A stretch of DNA of 33,273 nucleotides from Omnitrophica bacterium RIFCSPHIGHO2_02_FULL_51_18. Its GTDB lineage: Bacteria; Omnitrophota; Gorgyraeia; 2-02-FULL-51-18. Positions 1 to 8,654 of the stretch are shown piece after piece. The notes beneath the pieces were generated by a model, which had not been told where the DNA came from, ran no database searches, and saw nothing but the letters and a program-made list of their open reading frames with translations. The stretch covers positions 1-33,273 of the forward strand of contig MHFI01000025.1 in NCBI GenBank assembly GCA_001804125.1, given 5' to 3'. The translations under genes were made by a program, and so were the position numbers. Position 1 is the stretch's first letter. The number at the start of each line of letters is the position of its first letter.

Positions 1-474
1 GGGTTCGATAAGCGCGGCGAGGGTGCCCTGCGTGACGAACCCTCCCCGGGTGAGCGTGGGCTCCATAAACGCATAGGCGAAATAAACGTTGCCGGAAGCG
101 GCCGACGACTTGACGACCTCCGCATCCTCCTTTTCACGGGGCTCCACAAAGAGAATGTCAAATAGCACGGCCTTGGCGCCGTGCGTTTTTAAAACATCGA
201 TGAGTGCCGAATGATATTCGCGGCCGAAAGGCCAGGAACCGATGTTGGCAAGCGTATCATCGGCAATGTCAATCATCACGATATCCTGCGAAACGGGGCG
301 CTCACCCCTCAGCTGGCAACGTAAATCATAAGTCTGAAGCTCGTAACCTTCAAACACGCGGAAATAAGACAGGTAAACGAGGAGAAGTGCCGCCGCACCT
401 ATCAGGCAATAGCGCAAGTTTCTTTTGGAAAACAAAACGGAAGCTATTCGGTCAGGAATGAGAGCGTTTGGCAC
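1..474 (-). CDS. CHASE2-domain protein, N-terminal part (truncated by window edge); possible adenylate cyclase or sensor
   Basis: Reverse-strand translation is open from a GTG at 474 to base 1: MPNALIPDRIASVLFSKRNLRYCLIGAAALLLVYLSYFRVFEGYELQTYDLRCQLRGERPVSQDIVMIDIADDTLANIGSWPFGREYHSALIDVLKTHGAKAVLFDILF. One TM helix followed by a CHASE2-like pattern. Absent from the ORF track because it is partial. Confidence 0.8.
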   Translation of the reverse strand, partial: MPNALIPDRIASVLFSKRNLRYCLIGAAALLLVYLSYFRVFEGYELQTYDLRCQLRGERPVSQDIVMIDIADDTLANIGSWPFGREYHSALIDVLKTHGAKAVLFDILFVEPREKEDAEVVKSSAASGNVYFAYAFMEPTLTRGGFVTQGTLAALIEP

Positions 475-1153
475 GGGCCGCTTCCTGCTCAGCCCTGGCT
501 TTTAAAATTTCTTCTTTTGGCCTATTCTGGCCCTTCGCCAACACCTTCCACGGATGCCATTTCAGGTCTTCGCTGAAGTCCCTGAAGTTTTCGGAGGTGT
601 ACTCCAAATTTTCAAAAATGTCGTTCAGTTTGGGTTTATTTTCATCAATAACGCCATTGACGTTATTCGCGACCTTGCTGATGTCCTTGGCCATCTTGCC
701 GATATCGCCGGCCACTTGGGTGGCCATCTCGATCAGCTCCTCCAAACGCACGGGGTCTTGACTGAGGATTTCGTCCCCGGGCTTCGCGTATTCAGCGGAA
801 GAAGTGCCCGCTTTGATCTCGACATATTTTTCACCCATGAGCCCAAGCGTGGTGACATAGGCCTTCGAGTCCTTCCGGATCTTGACCCCTTCGTCAATCC
901 AAAACACCGTCTCAATCAGCATCTCATCGCCATAGTGAAGCACAAGTTCCCTCACCTCTCCCACATCCACACCGGAAAGGCGCACCGGCGCATTTTTTTT
1001 GACGCCGGCCGTGTAATGAAATTGAGACTTAATCACATAGCCCTTCTTGAAAAGTCCGAAATTGCCTACCTTTAAAAGCAGGGCGCCCAGCGTGAGCAGC
1101 GCCACCAATACCAAAACGCCGGTCTTTGCTTCGTTGCTGATCTTTATATTCAT
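452..1153 (-). CDS. mlaD: MlaD/MCE-family lipid transport substrate-binding protein
   Basis: N-terminal TM then MCE pattern (FHYTAGVKKNAPVRLSGVDVGEV...LGLMGEKYVEI); located next to mlaF and mlaE. Confidence 0.93.
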   Translation of the reverse strand: MNIKISNEAKTGVLVLVALLTLGALLLKVGNFGLFKKGYVIKSQFHYTAGVKKNAPVRLSGVDVGEVRELVLHYGDEMLIETVFWIDEGVKIRKDSKAYVTTLGLMGEKYVEIKAGTSSAEYAKPGDEILSQDPVRLEELIEMATQVAGDIGKMAKDISKVANNVNGVIDENKPKLNDIFENLEYTSENFRDFSEDLKWHPWKVLAKGQNRPKEEILKARAEQEAARAKRSHS

Positions 1154-1185
1154 TCGCTAAGGTCTCCTTTAAATCAAGTGAACGG

Positions 1186-2001
1186 CTATATCTCAATTTC
1201 CTCGGTTAAATGCTCTAAGTAATCTTCGCCGGATTGAACAAACGAAATCGGCCCTTCGGCGCCGCCGGTGATAAACTGCTGCACGATCGGGTTCTTCGAA
1301 TGACGGATCTCGTCGGGCGTGCCGATCTCGAGCACACGGCCCTCGTGCAGCATCACGATACGGTTGGCAATCCTGAAAACGCTGCCCATATCGTGGGTCA
1401 CGACCACCGAGGTGATATTAAGCTTCTTTGTCAGGTCCATCGTAAGCTTGTCAATGACGCCCGTCATGACTGGATCGAGTCCGGCCGTCGGCTCGTCGTA
1501 AAAAACGATTTTCGGATCCATCACGATTGCCCGTGCCAGGCCGCACCTTTTTTTCATGCCGCCCGAAAGCTGGGACGGCATCAGGTTTTCGAAGCCGCGC
1601 AGGCCCACGAGGTCCAGTTTCAGCTTAATCACGATCCGGATGATGTTTTCGTCCAATTTCGTGTGCTCCCTCAAAGGAAGCGCGATGTTCTCCCCCACGG
1701 TCATCGAATCAAACAAGGCACCCGACTGGAAAAGCATCCCGAATTGCTTCCGGATTTCATCCATTTCCATTTCATCGGCCTTCGCGATATTTTTCCCGAA
1801 CATCCATACCTCGCCCTCATCCGGCCGGAGCGCCCCTATCAAATGCCTCAGGAAGGTGCTTTTGCCGCAGCCCGAACCGCCCATGACCACGAGCGTCTCC
1901 CCTTCGTAGATATCCAGGCTGACCTCGCTTAAGATCGTGCGGCTGCCGAAACGCTTTGTGAGATTTTTAACGCTGATTACTATTTCTTTTTTATCCGACA
2001 T
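1186..2001 (-). CDS. mlaF: Mla-type ABC transporter ATP-binding protein
   Basis: Walker A GGSGCGKST, signature LSGGMKKR, Walker B IVFYDEPTAGLDP. Confidence 0.95.
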   Translation of the reverse strand: MSDKKEIVISVKNLTKRFGSRTILSEVSLDIYEGETLVVMGGSGCGKSTFLRHLIGALRPDEGEVWMFGKNIAKADEMEMDEIRKQFGMLFQSGALFDSMTVGENIALPLREHTKLDENIIRIVIKLKLDLVGLRGFENLMPSQLSGGMKKRCGLARAIVMDPKIVFYDEPTAGLDPVMTGVIDKLTMDLTKKLNITSVVVTHDMGSVFRIANRIVMLHEGRVLEIGTPDEIRHSKNPIVQQFITGGAEGPISFVQSGEDYLEHLTEEIEI

Positions 2002-2010
2002 ACTGAGCTT

Positions 2011-2802
2011 TCACGTCTTGGCAAAATAAAAAACGGCCGTTAAGACCGCATCGGCAATAATGATGAGGATAAATGACGTCACAACGCTCTGGGTGGTCGA
2101 GCGTCCGACGCCCTCCGCACCGCCTTCCGTCGAAAGACCCTGGTAACAGGCAATCATCGAAATAATCATGCTGAACACGGCGCTCTTGAAAAGCCCGGTC
2201 GTGATGTCTTTCACGGTTAAAAATTCAATCGTCGTATCCATGTATAATCCGGAACCCAGTCCTAAATTGTACACACCGACAATATAGCCTCCGAACATGC
2301 CGATAATATCGCCCATCATCACCAGGCACGGAAGCACCATGAGGAGCGCGAGAAAACGCGGGACAACCAGATAGCGTACGGGATTCAGACTTAAGGTTTC
2401 AAGCGCTTCGATTTGCTCGGTCACTTTCATCGTTGAAATTTCGGCCGTGATAGCCGCCCCGACACGGCCGGCAATAACCAGGGAGGTGAGCACGGGGCCG
2501 ATTTCGCGCGTCACTGAGACAGCCACCAATGCCGCCACATAGATCGTGGCCCCGAGTTGCTCGAGTTGATAAGCGGACTGCATGGCCAGTACGATCCCGA
2601 TGAAGAAGTTTACGAAGAAAACAATGACAAGCGAGTCAACGCCGGCAAAAACGGTCTGGACAAACAACCCTTTTCTTGAAACAGGTTTTCCACGAAAAGG
2701 TCCGACGAAAACCCAATAAACAGTTTGGACTAAAAGAGCAAGCACGTCCCTCGTCTGACGGACAAGCAAGTGCGTATTTTTTCCTACAGCTTCAACAAAC
2801 AA
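2011..2802 (-). CDS. mlaE: Mla-type ABC transporter permease (MlaE family)
   Basis: MlaE-like VTREIGPVLTSLVIAGRVGAAITAEISTMKVTEQIEAL motif; multiple TM helices; operonic with mlaF and mlaD. Confidence 0.95.
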   Translation of the reverse strand: MFVEAVGKNTHLLVRQTRDVLALLVQTVYWVFVGPFRGKPVSRKGLFVQTVFAGVDSLVIVFFVNFFIGIVLAMQSAYQLEQLGATIYVAALVAVSVTREIGPVLTSLVIAGRVGAAITAEISTMKVTEQIEALETLSLNPVRYLVVPRFLALLMVLPCLVMMGDIIGMFGGYIVGVYNLGLGSGLYMDTTIEFLTVKDITTGLFKSAVFSMIISMIACYQGLSTEGGAEGVGRSTTQSVVTSFILIIIADAVLTAVFYFAKT

Positions 2803-2817
2803 GGCTTATCCTTTAAG

Positions 2818-3144
2818 TTATTTAGCCCGGCTGACGGCTTCAGCCTGAGTATTGTAAACCAAAAAAAGTTTATCAAGTTTAGTGATCTCAAAAAGGCTCT
2901 TCACCTTCTCCGACATCCCCGCCAGTCCCAGGCTCCCTCCCTGGCTTTTCATTTTTTTCAGCATCTCCACGAGCGTGGCCAGGCCGGAGCTGTCAATATA
3001 ATTCACTTTCGCCAGATCCACGACCAATTTCTTGCCTGCGTTTTTTTCAAACACCTTTCTCAAATCCGGCGAAGTACTGATATTGATTTCACCGGTCACC
3101 TGAAGAATCGTCACGCCGTCCTGCTCAAACAATTTTGCTTCCAT
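2818..3144 (-). CDS. STAS-domain protein, anti-sigma factor antagonist-like
   Basis: 108 aa STAS fold with phosphoserine-type motif NYIDSSGLATLVEML. Confidence 0.9.
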   Translation of the reverse strand: MEAKLFEQDGVTILQVTGEINISTSPDLRKVFEKNAGKKLVVDLAKVNYIDSSGLATLVEMLKKMKSQGGSLGLAGMSEKVKSLFEITKLDKLFLVYNTQAEAVSRAK

Positions 3145-3166
3145 ACACGCCCCCCCCCGTGAGAGT

Positions 3167-3601
3167 TTAACTCCTGTTCCCGGCTTCTCTCTTCAAACGC
3201 TTCACCATTAAAATCGCGTTGCCTTTTTTATTGTAATAGACCTCGTCCATCAATTGACGAATCAGATGAACGCCGCGGCCGCGGCTTTTCAAGAGATTCG
3301 CGCTTTCCGTGCAACAGACCAATTTCCCGGGGTCAAAACCTTCTCCCTGGTCTTCAATCGAGATCCGGACTTCGCGCTCATTATACTCCACGCCCAGGCG
3401 CACCTTCAGCTCTTTTTGGAGCTTATGGCCGTATTTCATCGCATTGATGAGCGCTTCTTCCAGGCAAAGTTTGACGTCAAAAACAATACCCCCGTCCAGC
3501 TTCAGGGGCCCTAAAAACGATAAAACATCCGCGCTGAACTTCTGAACAAGCGACAAATCGCTAGGAACTAGAAACTCTTTTTTTATAGAATCTTCTTTCA
3601 T
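3167..3601 (-). CDS. RsbW/SpoIIAB-like serine kinase (HATPase_c anti-sigma regulatory factor)
   Basis: N-box EEALINAMKYG, G1 DQGEGFDP, G2 SRGRGVHLIRQLMDEV. Confidence 0.9.
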   Translation of the reverse strand: MKEDSIKKEFLVPSDLSLVQKFSADVLSFLGPLKLDGGIVFDVKLCLEEALINAMKYGHKLQKELKVRLGVEYNEREVRISIEDQGEGFDPGKLVCCTESANLLKSRGRGVHLIRQLMDEVYYNKKGNAILMVKRLKREAGNRS

Positions 3602-4592
3602 GCTTTAAATGGATCTTGTGGACGGGCGCCGAGGCGCTCAATGTTTCAAAAACTCCCATGGTTCTGAATTTTTCATAACGCGCATCCACGAGCTGATCTT
3701 TACTCATCGGCTGAAGTTCTTTCCAATATTTTTTTATTGCGGATTTGACGGCTTCAGCCGTTTCTTCGGGACCGCGGTGAGCGCCGCCGAGAGGCTCTTT
3801 AACCACCCCCTCGATCAATTTCAGGTCCAGAAGGTCCTTGGCGGTGAGCTTGAGCGCCGCCGCCGCATCGGGCGCCTTGGTTCTGTCCTTCCAAAGGATC
3901 GCCGCGCACCCTTCCGGGGAAATCACCGAATAATAGGCGTTCTCAAGCACGAGCACACGGTCCCCCACGCCTATTCCCAAAGCGCCTCCGGAGCCGCCCT
4001 CGCCGATCACAATCACAATAATGGGCACTTGCACACGGGCCATCTCACGGATGTTGCGCGCAATCGCGTAGGCTTGGCCTCGCTCTTCGGCACCGACACC
4101 CGGATAAGCGCCCGGCGTGTCCACAAACGCGACGATTGGAACGTTGAATTTTTCAGCCGTCTTCATGAGACGAAGCGACTTGCGGTAGCCTTCCGGATGG
4201 GCGCTCCCGAAGTTTCTCATGATGTTTTCCTTCGCGTCACGGCCCTTCTGGTGGCCTATGATTAAAAAAGTCTGGCCGTCGAGCTTCGCAAAACCGCCGA
4301 TCAGCGCCTTGTCGTCGGCAAAAGTCCTGTCGCCGTGGAACTCCACAAAGTCCGTAAAAATCATCTGGATATAGTCAATCGTGTAAGGGCGCTGCGGGTG
4401 CCGGGCTAGCTGCACGCGCTGCCAGGGCGTCATCTGGGAATAGGTTTCTTTTTTTAGATGGTTGAGACGCGTCTCGAGCTTTTTCACCTCCGACTGAAGA
4501 TTCAGGTTACCGTCGGAGCTTAAATTTTTAAGCTCGGCAATTTTTTTCTCAAGTTCAAAAATCGGTTTTTCAAAATCAAGCGCAGTAATCAC
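3561..4592 (-). CDS. accA: Acetyl-CoA carboxylase carboxyltransferase subunit alpha
   Basis: AccA-type sequence: ...PWQRVQLARHPQRPYTIDYIQMIFTDFVEFHGDRTFADDKALIGG...VDTPGAYPGVGAEERGQA. Confidence 0.97.
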   Translation of the reverse strand: MITALDFEKPIFELEKKIAELKNLSSDGNLNLQSEVKKLETRLNHLKKETYSQMTPWQRVQLARHPQRPYTIDYIQMIFTDFVEFHGDRTFADDKALIGGFAKLDGQTFLIIGHQKGRDAKENIMRNFGSAHPEGYRKSLRLMKTAEKFNVPIVAFVDTPGAYPGVGAEERGQAYAIARNIREMARVQVPIIVIVIGEGGSGGALGIGVGDRVLVLENAYYSVISPEGCAAILWKDRTKAPDAAAALKLTAKDLLDLKLIEGVVKEPLGGAHRGPEETAEAVKSAIKKYWKELQPMSKDQLVDARYEKFRTMGVFETLSASAPVHKIHLKHERRFYKKRVSSS

Positions 4593-4604
4593 CCTATCGC
4601 CCCT

Positions 4605-5390
4605 TTAGTCTACGATCGTCACTTCAGTGCCTGGCACGACAAACGCGTAGAGTTCTTCTACTTCTTCGTTCTTCATCCGCACACAGCCGGCCGTTATCTG
4701 CTGTCCAAGCGTGTCAGGTTCCGTCGTTCCATGGATACCATAGCCTTTCTGGGTCAGGCCAATCCAGCGCGTGCCCAGCACGTTGTCAGGACTGCCGTAG
4801 GGCACCACGGCGCCCGATTTGTACCAAGTGGGGTTGACCAATTTATCGGTCACCTTAAACACCCCTACGGGCGTCGAGTTATGAGTACCGGTGGATACCA
4901 CGTAACTCTTCAATACCTCTTCATCGCCTTTCAGAATCAGCGTATTTTGGGATTTATCGACCACAATATTGAATTTTGTATTCGTGAGTTTCAGTGTTTG
5001 CCCGATGGAAAGCTTATCGGAGGCAAGCGCGTTGATCCTCTTCAAGAGCTCGACGGTCGTGCCATGAGCCTTGGCAATGGCCGTGAGTGAATCGCCCTTT
5101 TTCACTGCGTACAGCATTGAACGAGCGTCCGGTTCCTTCGACAAAAGGGAACGAAAAAGCGGCGTGTCCCGGGTTTGTAAAAGTTCGGCTCCGGGAAGCG
5201 GCGCGTACGAAATGGCTTGTGCCGCAGTAAAGACCCCGCCCACTTGTGGTGAGCGAAGCCGAACCATAGGCGGGGTCTGCGTCGAAGGACGAAACGACAC
5301 GCTGGCCCAGGCAAATACAACCGCTCCCAACACGATTCCTGCACCGAAAATTAAAACGCTTTTTTTATTCAAAAAACCTCTACCAGACAT
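4605..5390 (-). CDS. L,D-transpeptidase (YkuD) with LysM domain
   Basis: N-terminal TM, LysM (YAVKKGDSLTAIAKAHGTTVELLKRINAL), YkuD active site GIHGTTEP...ITAGCVRMKNEEVEELY. Confidence 0.93.
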   Translation of the reverse strand: MSGRGFLNKKSVLIFGAGIVLGAVVFAWASVSFRPSTQTPPMVRLRSPQVGGVFTAAQAISYAPLPGAELLQTRDTPLFRSLLSKEPDARSMLYAVKKGDSLTAIAKAHGTTVELLKRINALASDKLSIGQTLKLTNTKFNIVVDKSQNTLILKGDEEVLKSYVVSTGTHNSTPVGVFKVTDKLVNPTWYKSGAVVPYGSPDNVLGTRWIGLTQKGYGIHGTTEPDTLGQQITAGCVRMKNEEVEELYAFVVPGTEVTIVD

Positions 5391-5847
5391 AGATCAAAGA
5401 GGCGACCACGATCCCAACAAACCCGCCGGCGAAGACCTCTTTGGGGCTGTGGCCAAACAGTTCCTTCAGGCGGTCCGGTTGAAGGCCCTTATGCTCATAA
5501 AGGTCCTCCAGAATCTTGTTCAGGGCCTCCGCCTGCTTGCCGCTCTGACGGCGCACGCCTTGCGCGTCAAACATCGTAATCACAAGCATCGCGAATACCA
5601 CCGCAAAAAGGCCCGAATCGAACCCATAAAACAACCCCACCGAAGTGGTTAATCCGCAGGTCAGGGCGACATGGGAGCTTGGCATCCCTCCGGAACCCAC
5701 AAACCACTTAAAATTAAAGCGTTTCTCACGAATAATCCCGAGAACCACCTTGATCGTTTGCGCGGCGAACCAGGACCAAAACCCCGTAAAAAATATTTTA
5801 TTGCGGTACCACTGCGCCAGAATTGAATCGGAGCTGTCAACAAGCAT
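5380..5847 (-). CDS. DUF212/YuiD-family integral membrane protein (PAP2-related)
   Basis: GSGGMPSSHVALTCGLTTSVG...VITMFDAQGVRRQSGKQA...LFGHSPKEVFAGGFVGI. Start placed at ATG 5847 because a good promoter lies just upstream. Confidence 0.88.
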   Translation of the reverse strand: MLVDSSDSILAQWYRNKIFFTGFWSWFAAQTIKVVLGIIREKRFNFKWFVGSGGMPSSHVALTCGLTTSVGLFYGFDSGLFAVVFAMLVITMFDAQGVRRQSGKQAEALNKILEDLYEHKGLQPDRLKELFGHSPKEVFAGGFVGIVVASLIYVW

Positions 5848-5878
5848 GAAGGTTTGAGTATTCCAACATAAGCCCCGT

Positions 5879-5907
5879 ATTATATAATTTAACCCCTTTG
5901 GCCGCAA
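5879..5907 (-). promoter_or_regulatory. Sigma70-type promoter for the DUF212 gene
   Basis: Minus strand TTGCGG (5907-5902), 17 bp, TATAAT (5884-5879), about 30 bp before the ATG at 5847. Confidence 0.6.
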
Positions 5908-5933
5908 GGAGTTTGCCCCACCGGTCTGGAGAG

Positions 5934-7340
5934 TTACTTTCCGATGCAAAATTGGCTAAACAGCGCCTCCAGCACATCCTCGGTGACCACTTCCCCTACC
6001 AAGGCACCCAGATGGTCCAGCGCAAGGCGAATGTCCACCGCCACAAGCTCAGGCGAGGCATTGCTATGGCAAGCGCTTTTTGCATCTTCAATATTTTGAA
6101 ACACTTTTGACAGAAGATCTCTTTGACGAACTGAATTCACCAGCGGAGTCTCTGACATTTGGGCCTGCCCGTGATTTATAAATCGAAATATTTCTTCTTC
6201 TAACTGTTTTAAACCGTCTTTTTGAACGCAGGAACAACAGACAAAACGGACGCCCGGGAACTCTTGGGTCAGGCGCGAATCATCGAGCTTCTTTGGCAGA
6301 TCGCTTTTATTCACCGCGATGATTTTGGCCTTATTTCCAATCAGCGAAAGAAGCTTCCTATCTTCCCCATCAAACGGTTGACTGCCATCCAAAACAGGGA
6401 GCACCAGGTCCGCCTCCCAAACCGCGTGCTTGGTCCTGTCAATTCCCTCTTTTTCAATCGGATGGGAAGTTTCCTGGATGCCTGCCGTGTCGACAAGCCG
6501 GATGGGAATCCCGCGTATCTGAATTTCCTCCTCCACCACGTCACGCGTCGTTCCCGGATAAGGAGTGACAATCACGCGATGGGTACGGGCAAGTTCGTTC
6601 ATAAGGCTCGATTTGCCGACATTCGGACGGCCCGCCAACACGACTTTAAGGCCTTTTTTAATGACAATCGCAAACTCGGCATTTTTGAGAACGGATTTTA
6701 CTTCCTGGGCTAGAAACCCCAAACGCACCCCGATTTGTGTCGAGGGGTGCGTCTCGGGGAAATCCTCCGGGAAATCAATAGACGCCTCGAGGTGGCTTAA
6801 AATATCGACGAGGTCCTTTTTAAGACCCTCTATCTTCAAGGAGAGCTTCCCTTTGAGTTTTTCCGAGGCCCATTCGCGTACAAGATCGGTCTTCGCCTGC
6901 ACCAGATCCAGAACCGTCTCGGCCTGCAAAAGATCCATGCGGCCGTTTAAAAAAGCGCGTTTGGTAAACTCGCCTTTGGCGGCAAGCCGGGCTCCTCTTT
7001 GGATCGCAAGCTCCAGAATCGCCCCAAGCACCGCCGCGCCGCCGTGCGCGCTGATTTCCACGACGTCCTCGCCGGTATAGCTCTTCGGCGAACGCATCAC
7101 AAGCACCAGCACCTCGTCAATGATCCTCTTTTCGTCTTGAGCCGTTTCCGAAAAAATATGGCCGTACTGCACCGTATAGCTTTTCTGCTGTTTCACGCTC
7201 CGCCGGCGCTTTGACAGGAAAATGCTGTCCGCGATCGCAATCGCGTCCTTTCCGCTCACCCGGATCACGCCCAGGCCCCCTTCACCCAGCGGCGTCGAGA
7301 TCGCGGCGATCGTGTCGTCTAAGAAATCTTTAAGAACCAT
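5934..7340 (-). CDS. mnmE: tRNA uridine-5-carboxymethylaminomethyl synthesis GTPase MnmE
   Basis: N-terminal DTIAAISTPLGEGGLGVIRVSG, G-domain GRPNVGKSSLMNEL, DTAGIQET, NKSD, C-terminal FCIGK. Confidence 0.97.
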   Translation of the reverse strand: MVLKDFLDDTIAAISTPLGEGGLGVIRVSGKDAIAIADSIFLSKRRRSVKQQKSYTVQYGHIFSETAQDEKRIIDEVLVLVMRSPKSYTGEDVVEISAHGGAAVLGAILELAIQRGARLAAKGEFTKRAFLNGRMDLLQAETVLDLVQAKTDLVREWASEKLKGKLSLKIEGLKKDLVDILSHLEASIDFPEDFPETHPSTQIGVRLGFLAQEVKSVLKNAEFAIVIKKGLKVVLAGRPNVGKSSLMNELARTHRVIVTPYPGTTRDVVEEEIQIRGIPIRLVDTAGIQETSHPIEKEGIDRTKHAVWEADLVLPVLDGSQPFDGEDRKLLSLIGNKAKIIAVNKSDLPKKLDDSRLTQEFPGVRFVCCSCVQKDGLKQLEEEIFRFINHGQAQMSETPLVNSVRQRDLLSKVFQNIEDAKSACHSNASPELVAVDIRLALDHLGALVGEVVTEDVLEALFSQFCIGK

Positions 7341-8643
7341 GGCTTGATTTGATATCTCCCAAAAGAAAAAGCGACCCCGTGACTAAAACCAAATCGGCCG
7401 AAGAAGCGGAGGCGGCGGCCTTCTGAAGCGCCTGGCAAGGATTTTTTTCAATCCGAACCTCCTTAAAACGCGCGGCGGCCTTTTCCGCGATGAGACCCGG
7501 CTCCATCGCACGCGGATTCTCCGCTTGAGTGAGGATGAGGTTCGTGCTTTCAGGCGGCAGTGCGCTTAAAATGCCGTCGAGGTCCTTGTCGGAAGACACT
7601 CCGAGCACCACCCAAAGTTTCTCATATTGAAAATGCCTGTTCACGGCCTCCACGAGACGCCGCATGCTGTCCGCGTTCTGCGCGCCATCGAGTAGAATCT
7701 TCGGAGAGTCGGAGATCTTCTCAAGACGTCCCGGCCAGCGCGCATCCAGCACTCCCTGCCGCACCGCGTCACTCGAAATTTTAAGCCTCGTTTTTTCTTC
7801 CAGGCTTTTCGCAAGCGCTACCGCCAGACACGCGTTCTCGATTTGATGCCGCCCGATAAGCCCGAGTCTCAAGTCGAAATAATTTCCGAAGGGCGCACGG
7901 ACATCGAACGTCTGAAACTCTTCGGTCCACTCCCTTTCAAAAAACCGGATTTCTTTCCCGACACGCAAAAGCCGCGCGTCCCTTTCCTCGGCCGTCCTTT
8001 GCACGACGACCTCCGCTTCAGGCACCTGCGGCGCCGACACGACGATTTCGCGGCCTTTGATGATCCCGCACTTTTGCACGGCAATCTTTGAGACGGTTTT
8101 CCCGAGTTTATCGGTATGCTCAAGGCTTATCGGCGTGATCCCGGCAACCCGGGCTTGCGCGATATTCGTCGAATCGTAAAGCCCTCCAAGCCCCACCTCT
8201 AAAACCGCGACCTGGACCTTCATTTCCTTAAAATAAAAAAAAGCGGCGGCCGTCAATAATTCAAAAAAAGTGGGGGGATTCTTCCGCCACTCGTAACTGT
8301 CCAACGTGTGTTTGAACCGTTCCATCATCGCCAAAAAACGCTGCTCACTGATCCAAAGTCCGTTGACCTGGATGCGCTCCCTCAGGTCCACGAGGTGAGG
8401 CGACGTGTACAGTCCCACCTTTAAATTTTCCATGCGTAAAATTGAACTTAAGATGGCGGCCACAGAGCCCTTGCCCTTGGAGCCTGCTATTAAAATCGTC
8501 TCGTAAGCTTTCTGCGGGTTCCCCAGTTCCTTCGCAAGCGCATGCATGCGGTCAAGCTTAAATGCCTCCGGATATTCCCAGGAAGCCGTGCGCTCATAAT
8601 TGATAAACGAATGGATGTATCCGAGCGCCTCTTCGATGTTCAT
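7330..8643 (-). CDS. folC: Bifunctional folylpolyglutamate synthase / dihydrofolate synthase
   Basis: AGSKGKGSVAAILSSILR, YTSPHLVDLRERIQVNG, Mur-ligase-type LLDGAQN. Confidence 0.94.
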   Translation of the reverse strand: MNIEEALGYIHSFINYERTASWEYPEAFKLDRMHALAKELGNPQKAYETILIAGSKGKGSVAAILSSILRMENLKVGLYTSPHLVDLRERIQVNGLWISEQRFLAMMERFKHTLDSYEWRKNPPTFFELLTAAAFFYFKEMKVQVAVLEVGLGGLYDSTNIAQARVAGITPISLEHTDKLGKTVSKIAVQKCGIIKGREIVVSAPQVPEAEVVVQRTAEERDARLLRVGKEIRFFEREWTEEFQTFDVRAPFGNYFDLRLGLIGRHQIENACLAVALAKSLEEKTRLKISSDAVRQGVLDARWPGRLEKISDSPKILLDGAQNADSMRRLVEAVNRHFQYEKLWVVLGVSSDKDLDGILSALPPESTNLILTQAENPRAMEPGLIAEKAAARFKEVRIEKNPCQALQKAAASASSADLVLVTGSLFLLGDIKSSHGS

Positions 8644-8654
8644 AAGCGGCTTTT

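Noticed and set aside
204-461. 85-aa plus-strand ORF
   Set aside because: Antisense to the partial CHASE2 frame, which has clear family features
1234-1932. Long plus-strand ORF opposite mlaF (also 554-1075, 3609-4265, 17333-17953, 22554-23165, 26558-27223 and similar)
   Set aside because: These are antisense shadows of well-recognised minus-strand genes. Their translations are low-complexity or His/Arg-rich with no family resemblance.
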